Below are positions 1 through 8,726 of a stretch of DNA of 64,000 bases, piece by piece. The first letter of the stretch is position 1; the number at the start of each line of letters is the position of its first letter. Position numbers and translations under genes: made by a program. This DNA comes from Rhodococcus zopfii NBRC 100606 = JCM 9919. GTDB taxonomy: Bacteria; Actinomycetota; Actinomycetes; Mycobacteriales; Mycobacteriaceae. Location: the NCBI RefSeq assembly GCF_001895025.1, contig NZ_BCXI01000017.1:1-64000 (forward strand), read 5' to 3'. The notes beneath the pieces are model-generated. The model saw nothing but the letters and a program-made list of their open reading frames with translations, had not been told where the DNA came from and ran no database searches.

Positions 1-17
1 TGACCGAAAGGCTTGCA

Positions 18-800
18 ATGCAACCGCGCAAAATCGCTATCGCCAACCAGAAAGGCGGCGTAGGGAAGACCGCAACGGCCCTCGGGCTCGCAAGTGCGGT
101 GTCCGCCAAAGGTGGCAAAGTCCTGGTCATCGACGCCGACTCGCAGGGCAACGCAACCAACGGCCTTGGCGTCACCGTTGATGCAGGCATGCTTACCACC
201 TACCACCTGATGAACAGCACGGCGGAAGGAAGTGCCGCGGACGCCGTTGTTGCAACAGAGTGGGAAGGCGTCGACCTCATCCCGGCGGACGAAGAACTGG
301 GCAAGATCGAATCGGACGGATCGAACGATCTCGTGTTCCGCCTGGACATCGCCTTCGAGGGTCTGGACCTAAGCCCCTACGACATCGTTCTGTTCGACTG
401 CGCGCCCAGTCTCGGCAAAGTGCTGTTCGCGGTCCTCATCGCCGCGGACGGGGTAGTGGCCGTCACCGAGCCGACAATCGACAGCGTGCAAGGCGTTGAG
501 AAACTCGACGAAACCATCCGCACTGTCCGCAAACGCGCCAACCCGAAGCTGGCTTTCGACAAGGTAGTCCTCAGTCGGCGCCGCAACACCGGAGAACACA
601 TCTTTCGCGAGCAGGAACTTCGGGACAGCTACGGCGATCTCGTAGCTCGCACGATCATTCCGGAGTTGGCGGCCCGCCAGGACGCCCACAGCCTCCGTCA
701 GCCCATCCATCAGTTCCGTGGCGGACGCGCTCTTTCCCTCCAGACCGCATACAGCGATCTCCTTACCGAACTCGCGATTCTTTCCGGAGGCGCACAGTGA
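18..800 (+). CDS. parA: ParA-family plasmid partition ATPase
   Basis: 260-aa ATPase of the ParA/MinD family, which drives segregation of low-copy replicons by nucleotide-dependent binding to nucleoid DNA. The deviant Walker A motif KGGVGKT is at residues 12-18, the Walker A' segment VIDADSQGN follows near residue 37, and a Walker B-like VLFDCAPSLG is near residue 125. The length is normal for the short ParA class without an N-terminal HTH. A purine-rich GAAAGG lies 8 bases before the ATG. The stop overlaps the start of the next small gene, as in parAB operons. The upstream promoter and any parS lie outside the window. Confidence 0.93.
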   Translation: MQPRKIAIANQKGGVGKTATALGLASAVSAKGGKVLVIDADSQGNATNGLGVTVDAGMLTTYHLMNSTAEGSAADAVVATEWEGVDLIPADEELGKIESDGSNDLVFRLDIAFEGLDLSPYDIVLFDCAPSLGKVLFAVLIAADGVVAVTEPTIDSVQGVEKLDETIRTVRKRANPKLAFDKVVLSRRRNTGEHIFREQELRDSYGDLVARTIIPELAARQDAHSLRQPIHQFRGGRALSLQTAYSDLLTELAILSGGAQ

Positions 801-1102
801 CGGCTCAACGGCAACCGGCGATCCGCAAGACTCACCCGGCCGAAGACCTCCCGGAGCGGCCTCTCCGGTCGGATGTTGCACCCCTTCCATCTCCCGCGGG
901 GCCGGCGTCGAGCGTCACCGCGGGGGAGCAGGGACCAGAGGGTCTCACCATGACTCACAACACGCGGATCCGCCCCAGCCTCAAAGCGCGGCTTCGCAGG
1001 GGAGTGGACAAGCTCCGCTACGAAACCGGGGATCGGACGATCAGCGAGGCGTCGCTTACCGACAAGGCTCTTGAGGAATACCTCGACAAGCACGGACTGT
1101 GA
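797..1102 (+). CDS. Small ParB-like / ribbon-helix-helix partner of ParA
   Basis: 101-aa protein whose GTG start overlaps the parA stop (GTGA), so the two are translationally coupled. The N-terminal 50 residues are Pro/Arg-rich and disordered. The last 50 (from MTHNTRIRPSLKARLRRGVD onward) look like a basic ribbon-helix-helix unit with a helix ending ALEEYLDKHGL. Small RHH proteins following parA normally bind the centromere and repress the operon. An internal ATG at 950 could yield only the RHH part. The function is inferred from position and fold, since no conserved ParB motifs are present. Confidence 0.65.
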   Translation: MTAQRQPAIRKTHPAEDLPERPLRSDVAPLPSPAGPASSVTAGEQGPEGLTMTHNTRIRPSLKARLRRGVDKLRYETGDRTISEASLTDKALEEYLDKHGL

Positions 1103-1108
1103 CCACCG

Positions 1109-1150
1109 CATGCACGCGTTGCATGTCTTGCATGCCGTGCGTTGCGCGCA
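1109..1150 (+). repeat. TTGCATG direct repeats downstream of parA and its partner
   Basis: Within 42 bp the sequence has GCATGCACG, TTGCATG, TTGCATGCC and TTGCGCGCA in close succession, just after the RHH gene stop. Short tandem motifs next to a ParA/RHH pair are the usual form of a centromere or RHH operator. The role is inferred. Confidence 0.4.
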
Positions 1151-1235
1151 TAGCTAAGTGCACTGTGGTCAAGCTGTTTGCGCTGCCCACAAGACCCGAC
1201 CGCAACGGCACTCTTAAAGGAAGAACAACTTCGCC

Positions 1236-2306
1236 ATGAAGGACGATCTCGTGCAGAGTGCACGCCGACGATTGCACTCGAAGACCACGGCCCTCGGTGC
1301 TGTTGCAGCGATGACGCTGGTGCTTGCAGCGCTGGCATTCACCCTGTCGTTCGACGCGTTGCGCCAGCTCACCCTGGAAATCGGCGTGCGCCCCGAACTG
1401 GCCTGGATGGCGCCGGTGGCACTCGACGTTGCACAGGCCGCCGCCGCCCTTGCCCTCGTTGCACTGGGGACCGACGACGACTACCGCGGTGCCCGCCTGT
1501 ACTGCAAGGCCCTGGCCACGGGCACGGTCCTGCTCAGCGTGGCCGGCAACGGCTACCACGCCTTCCGCCTGGCCGGGCAGCGGCACGCGCAGGCCGCGGC
1601 CGGTGTCGATGTCGGGTACCAGCCGCAACCGGCTGCCATCGCCGCCTGCATTGCCATGATCGTGCCGTTGCTGTTCCTGGCCCTGTTGCATCTGTTCACC
1701 ACGATCGTGCGGGCGCTGGCCGTCGAACGCGGCCGCTACAACGAGGCGGTGCACGACGCGCACCCGACCGCCCACCAGGAGCCGCCCGCGACTGCACACG
1801 GTGCACCCGGGGTGCACGACCCCGCCGTGGATGCACCCGTCGGGCCCGACGTGCAGTACCCCGGTGCACGCGTGCACACCAATGCCTCCATTGTTGCCGC
1901 CCCGCCTGCAACGGTGCAGCCGCAAGGCACCGGGCGCCCCGACGAGGAGGCACCGGGGGAGGCCGTCGTGCAGGCCCCGGCCCCGATCGAGGCGCCGCCC
2001 GAGCCGACTCTCGCGCCGACGTCCGGTGGCTATCGCCAGACGGTCGACGGCCTACGCGAGTTCCTGGCCGGGTGCACGCTGCGCAGTGAGGAGAAGGAGG
2101 TCGCGGCGATCCTGCTGGACCGCCCGCAGCTGACCTATGCGCAGGTGGCCACCGAGCTGGAGGACACCCCGTCCCCGTCCACGGTGTGCCGACGCTGGCA
2201 GCGCTTCAAGAACGCCGCCTATGCCGAAGGCTTCGAGATCCCTCCGGTGGTGCTGCTTCCCCTCGACGCGATCACCGCACGCGAGGAGCAACTGGTGTCG
2301 GTGTGA
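1236..2306 (+). CDS. DUF2637-type membrane protein, plasmid-associated
   Basis: 356-aa protein with the N-terminal DUF2637 arrangement: a hydrophobic helix near residues 19-40, a second segment around 58-75, a third near 85-103 and a fourth near 130-150. DUF2637 proteins are common on actinobacterial conjugative plasmids, where relatives are annotated as SpdB-like spread proteins. A Pro/Ala/His-rich linker (about residues 165-265) joins the membrane part to a C-terminal domain with a probable helix-turn-helix (LTYAQVATELEDTPSPSTVCRRWQ). The linker DNA carries an unusual cluster of GTGCAC hexamers. The coding start has AAAGGAAGAA upstream. The DNA-binding role of the C-terminus is an inference. 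Confidence 0.7.
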   Translation: MKDDLVQSARRRLHSKTTALGAVAAMTLVLAALAFTLSFDALRQLTLEIGVRPELAWMAPVALDVAQAAAALALVALGTDDDYRGARLYCKALATGTVLLSVAGNGYHAFRLAGQRHAQAAAGVDVGYQPQPAAIAACIAMIVPLLFLALLHLFTTIVRALAVERGRYNEAVHDAHPTAHQEPPATAHGAPGVHDPAVDAPVGPDVQYPGARVHTNASIVAAPPATVQPQGTGRPDEEAPGEAVVQAPAPIEAPPEPTLAPTSGGYRQTVDGLREFLAGCTLRSEEKEVAAILLDRPQLTYAQVATELEDTPSPSTVCRRWQRFKNAAYAEGFEIPPVVLLPLDAITAREEQLVSV

Positions 2307-2616
2307 CCAGGCGCCGATCTGGGCCACGCGTCATGCTGTGTGGCCGCCGCACGGACCGGTCGGTACCCGGTGACGCCAGGACTGCGCTTTCGACTTGTAT
2401 TCATGCCACCGGTCGGTGCGGGCATTGACCGTCAGATGCAAGTCATCTTGTGGGTTGACCTGGCGGGGAAATATCATCCCTTCCGGTCTGCGTGCGCGGA
2501 ATGACTGGAGAGGCGTGACCTCCATCGATGCGGACGTCGTGACCCCCGGCGCTTCCTGGGCGATGCGCACACCTCATGGTGCGGCGCGTCCGCCCCGAGA
2601 TCTCATGGCATGGGAA

Positions 2617-2662
2617 TTTCACCACTTCACCAACCTCCAGAAGTGTGAAGTAAACTGTGAAG
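2617..2662 (+). promoter_or_regulatory. Probable operator of the TIGR04255/HTH unit
   Basis: TTTCACCACTTCAC at 2617-2630 faces GTGTGAAGTAAACTGTGAAG at 2643-2662. The arms share the TTCAC/GTGAA core, repeated twice on each side, and the last arm ends one base before the ATG of the next gene. This is an AT-rich patch in GC-rich DNA. The HTH protein two genes downstream is the obvious candidate binder. The rest of the 357-bp gap from 2307 shows nothing recognisable. Confidence 0.5.
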
Positions 2663-2663
2663 C

Positions 2664-3476
2664 ATGGCGCCAACCCCCCATCCCTTCGCCGTCGAAGAGC
2701 CGGGCAACATTCCGTTGCCCTCGGCTCCGCTTGTGCGCACCATCGCGCAGATCCGCTTTCCACACCTCACGCAGTTCACGATCAATGAGGATGCGGTGGC
2801 AACAGGTATTGCTACGGCGCTCGCCGAGCAGTATCCACTGATGGAGGTCGGCCAGGAAGTCTCTGTGACTGTTACCTCCGAAGGGGCCAGGGAGAACCGT
2901 AGCGCCACACGACTGTGGCGTCTTATGAGCGCCGACCGCGCCTGGCAGATCAGTTTCAGTGGCACTTTCCTCAGCATCGACACCACGAACTACGTTCACC
3001 GCAGCGACTTCGCCCGCCGCCTCGCCGAGGCGTGGGAAGCCCTGAACCGGCAAGTCTCTGTGCCGTACATTGAACGCCTCGGAGTTCGATACGCCAACCA
3101 ATTGACCGACCCAGACCATTTGAAGCGACTCCCGGAACTTCTCCGACCGGAGGTGCTTGGTGTCTCAATGGCCCAGGATGCCGAGGCAGCGCTCGTCTCG
3201 GCTCTCAGTGAAGCGCAATACCGGTTCCTTGACGGCGGGGCCTTCCTTGCGCGCTGGGGATTGCTTCCAGCAGGCGCGAGTATCGACAGTGCGCGCCCCC
3301 CTTACAGCTACTCGACATGGGTGCTCGACATGGATTCGTTTCACGAGTCGGCACCTAATACCCAGCGTGGCGAGAACCTCTACGAGGATGTTCGAGCGTT
3401 GGCGCGTCGGGGGTATCAGTTCTTCCGTTGGGCCGTGACCGAGGAGTTCCTCTTAGCCTTCGGAGGGCAGCAATGA
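2664..3476 (+). CDS. TIGR04255 family protein
   Basis: 270-aa protein matching the TIGR04255 family in length and in its features: the opening PLPSAPLVRTIAQIRFP, a central LWRLMSADRAWQISFSGTFLSIDT strand pair, and YIERLGVRYANQLTDPD. Family members are widespread, of unknown biochemical activity, and often sit in accessory islands. It is the first gene of a tightly overlapping trio: its stop overlaps the ATG of the HTH gene (ATGA). The start was chosen by the operator just upstream and the family N-terminus; the leader is nearly absent, so translation may be leaderless. Base composition is slightly lower in GC than the neighbours. Confidence 0.75.
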   Translation: MAPTPHPFAVEEPGNIPLPSAPLVRTIAQIRFPHLTQFTINEDAVATGIATALAEQYPLMEVGQEVSVTVTSEGARENRSATRLWRLMSADRAWQISFSGTFLSIDTTNYVHRSDFARRLAEAWEALNRQVSVPYIERLGVRYANQLTDPDHLKRLPELLRPEVLGVSMAQDAEAALVSALSEAQYRFLDGGAFLARWGLLPAGASIDSARPPYSYSTWVLDMDSFHESAPNTQRGENLYEDVRALARRGYQFFRWAVTEEFLLAFGGQQ

Positions 3477-4162
3477 CCACCCCCACAACAGAGGTTCTCG
3501 ACTGCCGCGATCCGGTTGCCGAGTACCAGTTCAGTGAGTTTGGAACCAACGCCCCGACGTCATGCAAGGCGCTGCCTTGGCCGCACGCGAGCAAGGCGGG
3601 TGCGACCCTTCTACTGACTAGTATCGCCATGCTAGGCGGCTTGAACGGGACTTCAATTGGCGGCCACAACCCTCCGATTGCATCTTTCGTGACAATGGGC
3701 CGGACCGAGCGGGGTGAACTTGCTCCACTGGAGGCTCCGACGTCCAAAGCGGTTGTCTCGCGCGTTGTAGGGGATGCTGAGTCCAGAAGTGATCGCGAAG
3801 AGGTCACATGGATCAAGGAGCACTCAGGGCTCACATGGGACCAGTTGGGCAAGGTGTTAAGCGTTTCTCGTCGTGCAGTGCACATGTGGGCAAATGGTGG
3901 CCGGTTAAACGAATCCAATGCACGCCGTCTGCGGGAGTTCTCGGCGATCGTTCGTCGTGTCGAGTCCGAGATTTCGCAGCCAACACCTGAGAAGGTTCGG
4001 GCACGCCTCCTGCAGGTGGAGTCGGACGGTTTGAGCATTGTCGACCGTCTCCGCCGTGAACGTTCCGTCGGCCCGACCTGGGGTGCCCCGTTCGGTCCTG
4101 AGCGCCTGGTGGCTGCGGTCCGTGAGCCCCTTCGTACGCAGGTGGGCGGAGTCGATCGATAG
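3473..4162 (+). CDS. HTH-domain protein partnered with TIGR04255
   Basis: 229-aa protein. The ATG overlaps the preceding TGA, which decides the start. The C-terminal half has a helix-turn-helix typical of XRE-like regulators (LTWDQLGKVLSVSRRAVHMW), followed by an arginine-rich helical segment. The N-terminal 110 residues include a hydrophobic stretch (ATLLLTSIAMLGGL) and are not recognised. The stop overlaps the GTG of the third gene. Coupling to the TIGR04255 protein and the palindromic sequence upstream suggests autoregulation. The rest of its function is unknown. Confidence 0.6.
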   Translation: MTTPTTEVLDCRDPVAEYQFSEFGTNAPTSCKALPWPHASKAGATLLLTSIAMLGGLNGTSIGGHNPPIASFVTMGRTERGELAPLEAPTSKAVVSRVVGDAESRSDREEVTWIKEHSGLTWDQLGKVLSVSRRAVHMWANGGRLNESNARRLREFSAIVRRVESEISQPTPEKVRARLLQVESDGLSIVDRLRRERSVGPTWGAPFGPERLVAAVREPLRTQVGGVDR

Positions 4163-5163
4163 TGGTGTGGAGTTTTGGGAGGGTATGCAAACGGCGTCGC
4201 GCTAAGGGAAGCGAATCGGATCAGGCGGCAATGGTGGCCGCGCCTGAACTCGGCGACTCGTGTCGCGACTGGCGGCAGGGGGATGTATTTCGGGATGCGA
4301 AGTCATTCGTTTTCGACTGGGCTTGGAACCCTCGACCGGTCGAGACAGCGCACGGCGCAGTTGTCGTGAGCCAGTCCTGCGATGCGTCACTGCCGAGCCG
4401 AGGCCGCATCCAGATCGCCCCCGTGGTGCGTTTGGAGCATCCCGACGACGTGAGAGAGGCCGCGGCCGGGAAGCGGCCTCAGTACGTAGCCGTGCCGCAA
4501 ATTGGCTCAGGCTTCTTTGCTGACCTGGATGGAATCACCACGGTGTCCAAGACAGCGCTGCTTTCGTGTGAGCGTGTAGCAGGAGTCAAAACGGACCCGG
4601 AGATCCGCGAGTTCGCCTTCTCGATCGCCCGCCGGTTCGGCCGCTTCGCCTATCCCGACGAAGTAGTCGAGTGCCTGAAGCCGCTCACGAAGGCCCTCCA
4701 GTCTAAGGCACGCAAGGAGCAGTCACCGCTTGGCCAAGCCTTGATGGGGGTCCACTCGTTCAGAGTGCAGTGCGAGGACTGGGCGAAATCGCCGTATGAA
4801 CTGACACTCATCGTCATCCTTGAACCCGACCTAGTCCCGTCAGACCCCGACGACATCGGCACGTGCCCGGACGCCCTGACCAATTTGATCGGGAAGACTT
4901 CCGCCCACCAGATCAACGCCTACGCGGAGTACCTTACCGGAGACGGCCGTACCCCGACCGAAAACTATTTCGCCTGGCAATATCTCGCGGAGGCCTGGGC
5001 GCTCCAGTGTGAAGAAACCTCATCCAAGCAGGGGCTCACTTGCGTTATTAAGTCTGTCACGGCAGAACTCGCAGCGGTCGATGACTTTCCGCTCTCGCGG
5101 TACCTGACCACCGAAAGTTTGGACCTTGACTATCTGTCCGACTCGCGCAAACCGATCGGGTAG
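4162..5163 (+). CDS. Unknown protein, third member of TIGR04255/HTH unit
   Basis: 333 aa from a GTG overlapping the preceding TAG; an ATG at 4231 (MVAAPELGD) is an equally possible start. I do not recognise the family with certainty. Visible blocks are WRQGDVFRD near the start, VVVSQSCDASLPS (the arrangement Q-S-C-D seen in small-molecule or nucleic-acid binding beta proteins), a central basic helix and a long charged C-terminus. No signal peptide or membrane segment is seen, so it is probably cytoplasmic. Transcription with the TIGR04255 and HTH genes is supported by the two overlaps. Confidence 0.55.
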   Translation: MVWSFGRVCKRRRAKGSESDQAAMVAAPELGDSCRDWRQGDVFRDAKSFVFDWAWNPRPVETAHGAVVVSQSCDASLPSRGRIQIAPVVRLEHPDDVREAAAGKRPQYVAVPQIGSGFFADLDGITTVSKTALLSCERVAGVKTDPEIREFAFSIARRFGRFAYPDEVVECLKPLTKALQSKARKEQSPLGQALMGVHSFRVQCEDWAKSPYELTLIVILEPDLVPSDPDDIGTCPDALTNLIGKTSAHQINAYAEYLTGDGRTPTENYFAWQYLAEAWALQCEETSSKQGLTCVIKSVTAELAAVDDFPLSRYLTTESLDLDYLSDSRKPIG

Positions 5164-5645
5164 CGAAGGATCTGCCAACTCGCTCATTAAACGGGCGAAC
5201 GCCCAGGTTGCTGGGTGCCGGGGCGTTCACCTGGCAGCGTACGACGCCGGTCCGACACCCCGCCGCAGGACACGGGGCGGCGGGGGTGTGTGTAGTGTCG
5301 CCAGGGTCGCGCACGGTCCCCTCGGATGTGCGGGGCCCGCGTGCCCCGGCGCTACACCCCCCGTCGCCGGGGCGCCGGCCTATCCGGAGGATGCAACGAC
5401 CGCGCTGAGGGTGGCTCGCAGGAGGCGGAAGTGTCTCGCCGTGTCGAGCCTCCCTGGGGGTCCGCGTAGTGCGGCGGTCGGTGTCACGTGACGGTCCGGC
5501 CCCGGTTCCCATGGCATCCTCGAATCCGTGGTGCGGGGCGGTGGGGGAGTGGCCCGCTATCGTTGAAGGTGTCCTGGCGAAGAGTCGAGGAAAGTGAGGC
5601 CGGGAGCCCGCACGTTTTGCGTGGTCGCCCGGTCTTTGCGCTTGT
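5164..5645. other. Gene-free stretch
   Basis: About 480 bp of GC-rich sequence between the trio and a broken convergent gene. No open frame has a ribosome site and family features, and no clear repeat is seen. Confidence 0.5.
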
Positions 5646-6184
5646 CTACCGCACCCGAGCCGCGCTGACCAGCGAGTCGATCGCGCGCCGCAGCTGCCCG
5701 CCGGCGGTGTAGGCGTACGCGATCAGGTCCGCGGCCCACAGCAACTCGTGTGCGTGCGGACGGTCCACCCTCGCCCGGACCGTCGTGGGCGCCCCCACTC
5801 GGGCGAGGGCGCCGGTGAGCGCCGCGGGATCCTGCTCGTCCTGGGCACAGGATTCGACCAGGATGCGGCGCGCCCCGAACTTCGTACTGTGCACCGCCAA
5901 CGCGGCCAGCAACCGGTCACGGACCGGCCGGTGCGGGCGACCGGCGATCGGGGCGGTGAACAGGTGAGCCTGCCGGATCTTCCGGTGTGCGGGCGAAGGC
6001 CGCCACGATCCGCCGGTTCTGTCGGGCGCTCGTCGCGGCGGTGCAGCTGATCGGCGGTTGTGCGGCCTCGAGCGTCCGCATCGTCTTGCGGGCGGGGAGC
6101 CGGATCCTCGGAAGGCACCACCACCGCGCAGATCAGATAGTCCTTGGTCTTCGCCTCGTCGACGAAGATCTCCACGGTTGGCAT
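5646..6184 (-). pseudogene. Frameshifted plasmid hypothetical gene
   Basis: A good start with GGAGGAAGAAGG before ATG reads MPTVEIFVDEAKTKDYLICA in one frame, continues as LPARKTMRTLEAAQP in a second, and finishes in the third with RDRLLAALAVHSTKFGARRI and WAADLIAYAYTAGGQL. Together the pieces make a plausible protein of about 180 residues that begins like a DUF3800-type protein (VEIFVDEAK, compare FIDESG). At least two frameshifts are needed, so the gene is broken unless the sequence has errors. Confidence 0.55.
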
Positions 6185-6470
6185 CACACCTTCTTCCTCC
6201 GGTATCCGGCCCCCGGCATTGTCGCCGATCACTACAGCCCGCCCCGCATCCGCCGGTAGTCCGCGACCTGCCCGGTCCGGACCGGCTTTCCGCCGAGCCC
6301 CACTGAATGCCGGGGCCGGTCCTGCCGGCACGACCCACGCACGGCTCCCAACCTGGCCGGAGCCTCCTCGGCGCGCCTGCCCAAGAACCTGTGCCGCCTC
6401 GGTTACGATCGCGGCAGCTCGCGAGTCACGGGGCGAGAGCGCCCCCGGTCATCGAGAGGGGGTGCCCGGC

Positions 6471-6653
6471 ATGGAGACCGACGAACAGCTGCACCAGTGG
6501 GCGTGGCAGCTGCGCCACGACGGCCACGACTGGAGCGAGGTCGCCACCGAACTCGGCTGCACCGAAGACCTCGCCCGCGCCATGGCCGACCGGCACCGCC
6601 GCGACACCGAAACCCAAGCCCAAGCCGACCAGTTCTCCCTGTTCGACCTGTAA
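6471..6653 (+). CDS. Small HTH-like hypothetical protein
   Basis: 60-aa protein preceded by GAGAGGGGG at good distance. The sequence WSEVATELGCTEDLARAMADRH fits a short helix-turn-helix, and the end is acidic and polar (ADQFSLFDL). Similar sized proteins are frequent on actinobacterial plasmids. Its role is unknown. The 286 bp upstream holds no other gene. Confidence 0.55.
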   Translation: METDEQLHQWAWQLRHDGHDWSEVATELGCTEDLARAMADRHRRDTETQAQADQFSLFDL

Positions 6654-7564
6654 TCCCCGACCGGAGCAACACCCCCGGCACAGCCTTCAGTGCCGCCGAC
6701 GACGTCGGTACGCGCCCTGCCGGCGCGCGCACCCGAAGGTCGGATTCACGTCGATCAGGAGAACGCACGCGTACCGCCATCCGCCGCGCCCACGGCGAAC
6801 CTCACCCGCTGCGGGGGCGGCGGTGGCTTCCACAGGAACTACCTTTGCATGGTGGCGCCCGGCGGAAACGTGGACGTCTCTTGGCGCCAATTCGGGCGTT
6901 GTAGCGCTATAACGCGCCGAGCGGGTGCCTCCCAGGCTCCGTGCGCCGCGGCCCGGCCGGAAACACCCTCTCGCTGTGGCCTTTCCGGACGGCAACGGCT
7001 TTGCAGACCGGCCTCGCTCGGCTACAGCCTTCCCGCCCCGTGAGAGGATCTGCCGTCGGGCCGTCACCCGGTCAACATGCCCCAGCGACACCGGCACGGC
7101 GCAGGGGAGAGGGACGAGCGCGCTGCGCCGCCGGCACGACGGCCGCCGCCTCACTCCAGAGGAAGTGGGGCCCGCCCTGGTGGGGTGTGCAGGAGCCTTC
7201 GTGGCCGTGATCTCGTGGCGCGCACCGGCGCGCTTTGCCGACAGGGGTGTCGTCGACCTCGGGCGCGGTCCTCGGTGCGCCTGCGGCGCACGCCGAATCG
7301 AGCTCCGCTGCGCTCCGCCCTGTAGAAGGGCTTTCTTTTTCCCTTCTGGCCTTCCGATTTTGACCGGCGGTCCGCTGCGCGCAACCCCTGGGCGCTGCGC
7401 GGCCTACGGCCCGGAAAATTCTCTCCTCCGCTGCGCTCCGGCCAGATTTTTCCGTCCCAGAAGTTGCACTCCACGGCCCTCATGCCGGTCCAAATGCTCC
7501 CTGCCAGAAGGGCAAAAGAACAGGCGGACCCGCGCCGGTTCTCACCTCCAGCAGGAAGGTCACC
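6654..7564. other. 900-bp gene-poor stretch with hairpins and GCTGCGC motifs
   Basis: No convincing gene. Between 7275 and 7436 there are two perfect hairpins (GTGCGCC-3-GGCGCAC at 7275-7291 and AGAAGGG-10-CCCTTCT at 7324-7347) and four copies of GCTGCGC at 7307, 7374, 7394 and 7430, three of them preceded by TCC. The heptamer resembles the GCTXCGC motif at the centre of actinobacterial telomere palindromes, but the position is internal. A structured transcript or an origin-like element is also possible. A long frame crossing this stretch is not supported by composition. Confidence 0.4.
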
Positions 7565-8086
7565 ATGACCCCGCCGCAGACCCCGAGCTTCCCGAGCTTG
7601 ACCACCCGCACCACCGTCATGATCGCCGGAGCGTCGCAGGAGGTGCGGCTGGATGTGACCAGCGCGCTGACCGCGAGCGCGGCGGTGTTCGCCACCATCG
7701 GCGCGGTGCGGATGGTCTTCACCGACCCGGCCGTCGCCCGGGGCCTGGTGGCGGTGTTGCGCCGCCCCGTCACCGGCGGGTTTCTTATGGCATTGCCCGA
7801 GCAGTTCCTGCTGCGCCCGGACCGCTTCACTGCCGACGAGCATGTGGTGACGGTGAACTGGTCCCAGGTGCCCACCTCCAAGGTCACCGCCGGTGGGGCG
7901 TTCGATTCGCAGCGTCGCCGTCACGTCCACTGGGTCGACGTGGAGGCCGGGCCGCTGACCTTCCGGTTCTTCGACAAGGCCGGACACGCCGCGTTCGTCG
8001 CCGAGCTGGCCCGCACCGTGCAGGTGGCCCGGTCGGTGCTGCTCCCGGCCACCGAGAAGGCCCTCGCCCAGGGCGGTGGCCGCTGA
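7565..8086 (+). CDS. Hypothetical plasmid protein
   Basis: 173 aa, with AGGAAGG about 7 bases before the ATG. It has alternating hydrophobic and polar segments without a clear membrane span: a DVTSALTASAAVFATIGAVRM helix near residues 31-50 and a beta-rich middle (HVVTVNWSQVPTSKVT, HVHWVDVEAGPLTFRFFDKAG). No known family is recognised. It is the first of a set of three small plus-strand genes that look plasmid-specific. Confidence 0.6.
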   Translation: MTPPQTPSFPSLTTRTTVMIAGASQEVRLDVTSALTASAAVFATIGAVRMVFTDPAVARGLVAVLRRPVTGGFLMALPEQFLLRPDRFTADEHVVTVNWSQVPTSKVTAGGAFDSQRRRHVHWVDVEAGPLTFRFFDKAGHAAFVAELARTVQVARSVLLPATEKALAQGGGR

Positions 8087-8226
8087 CTCCCCCAGTGAGT
8101 TGTCCACAGTAGGCCCGGTTCTCCACAGAACCGGCCCTACCGCCTGTGTGCGCCCCGGTCGCGGCCGGGGCGGCCGGGCACACTGGCGTGCACCGAAGCG
8201 GTACCGACCAGAAGGAGGACCCGCTC

Positions 8227-8538
8227 GTGCACACCTGGACCGTCACCTGTGATCCGGCCGTCGCCGAGGCCTCCGGCACCGCCGCCACCGAGGTCGATGC
8301 GGTGATCGCCGGCGCCGCCGCACTGCGCCGCCTCGTCCGCGACACCGACCGGGCCGGGGCGCACGCACCGTTCGTGAATCTGACGATCGACGCCCAGGCG
8401 CGGATCGGTGTCACCGCCGGCCAGGACGACCCCGGCGGGGTGCTCGAGTGGATCGACGACTACGAACACCACGCCACGATCGCGGCCGCCGTCGACGACT
8501 GCCTCCCCGACCTGGGCGGCCTCGACCCGGCGTGCTGA
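8227..8538 (+). CDS. Hypothetical acidic protein
   Basis: 103-aa acidic protein with a GTG start chosen because AGAAGGAGG lies directly before it. It contains an alanine-rich helix (AVIAGAAALRRLVRDTDRAG), a strand region VNLTIDAQARIGVTAG and the end LEWIDDYEHHATIAAAVDDC. No known domain. The size and acidity would suit an antirestriction- or antitoxin-type protein, but nothing specific supports this. Confidence 0.5.
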   Translation: MHTWTVTCDPAVAEASGTAATEVDAVIAGAAALRRLVRDTDRAGAHAPFVNLTIDAQARIGVTAGQDDPGGVLEWIDDYEHHATIAAAVDDCLPDLGGLDPAC

Positions 8539-8641
8539 CCCCCTCAAGCCGAGGAGGAGCGGCGACCACCGCCGCGGCCCCCGCGAGAAGGAACGGGCGG
8601 TGTCACCCGCCCACCCGCGATCGGGGCTGTTCGGCTCGATC

Positions 8642-8680
8642 GTTTCGTACGTATCATATTACGTATGAAACGGTACGTAC
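8642..8680 (+). promoter_or_regulatory. Palindromic operator before the coiled-coil gene
   Basis: GTTTCGTACGTA at 8642-8653 faces TACGTATGAAAC at 8660-8671 with a 6-base AT-rich spacer, and a further GTACGTAC palindrome follows at 8673-8680. The spacer region could hold the -10 element. Plasmid kfrA genes are autorepressed through such repeats upstream of the start, here 46 bp before the ATG. Confidence 0.6.
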
Positions 8681-8726
8681 GAGGTAGCATCGATCGGGGC
8701 TCAGGACGCGAGCGGAGGGCGGGGCG

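Noticed and set aside
6925-8112. 395-codon open frame on the plus strand
   Set aside because: Arg/Pro-rich composition, crosses the hairpin region and overlaps the better-supported gene at 7565-8086 in another frame; no ribosome site.
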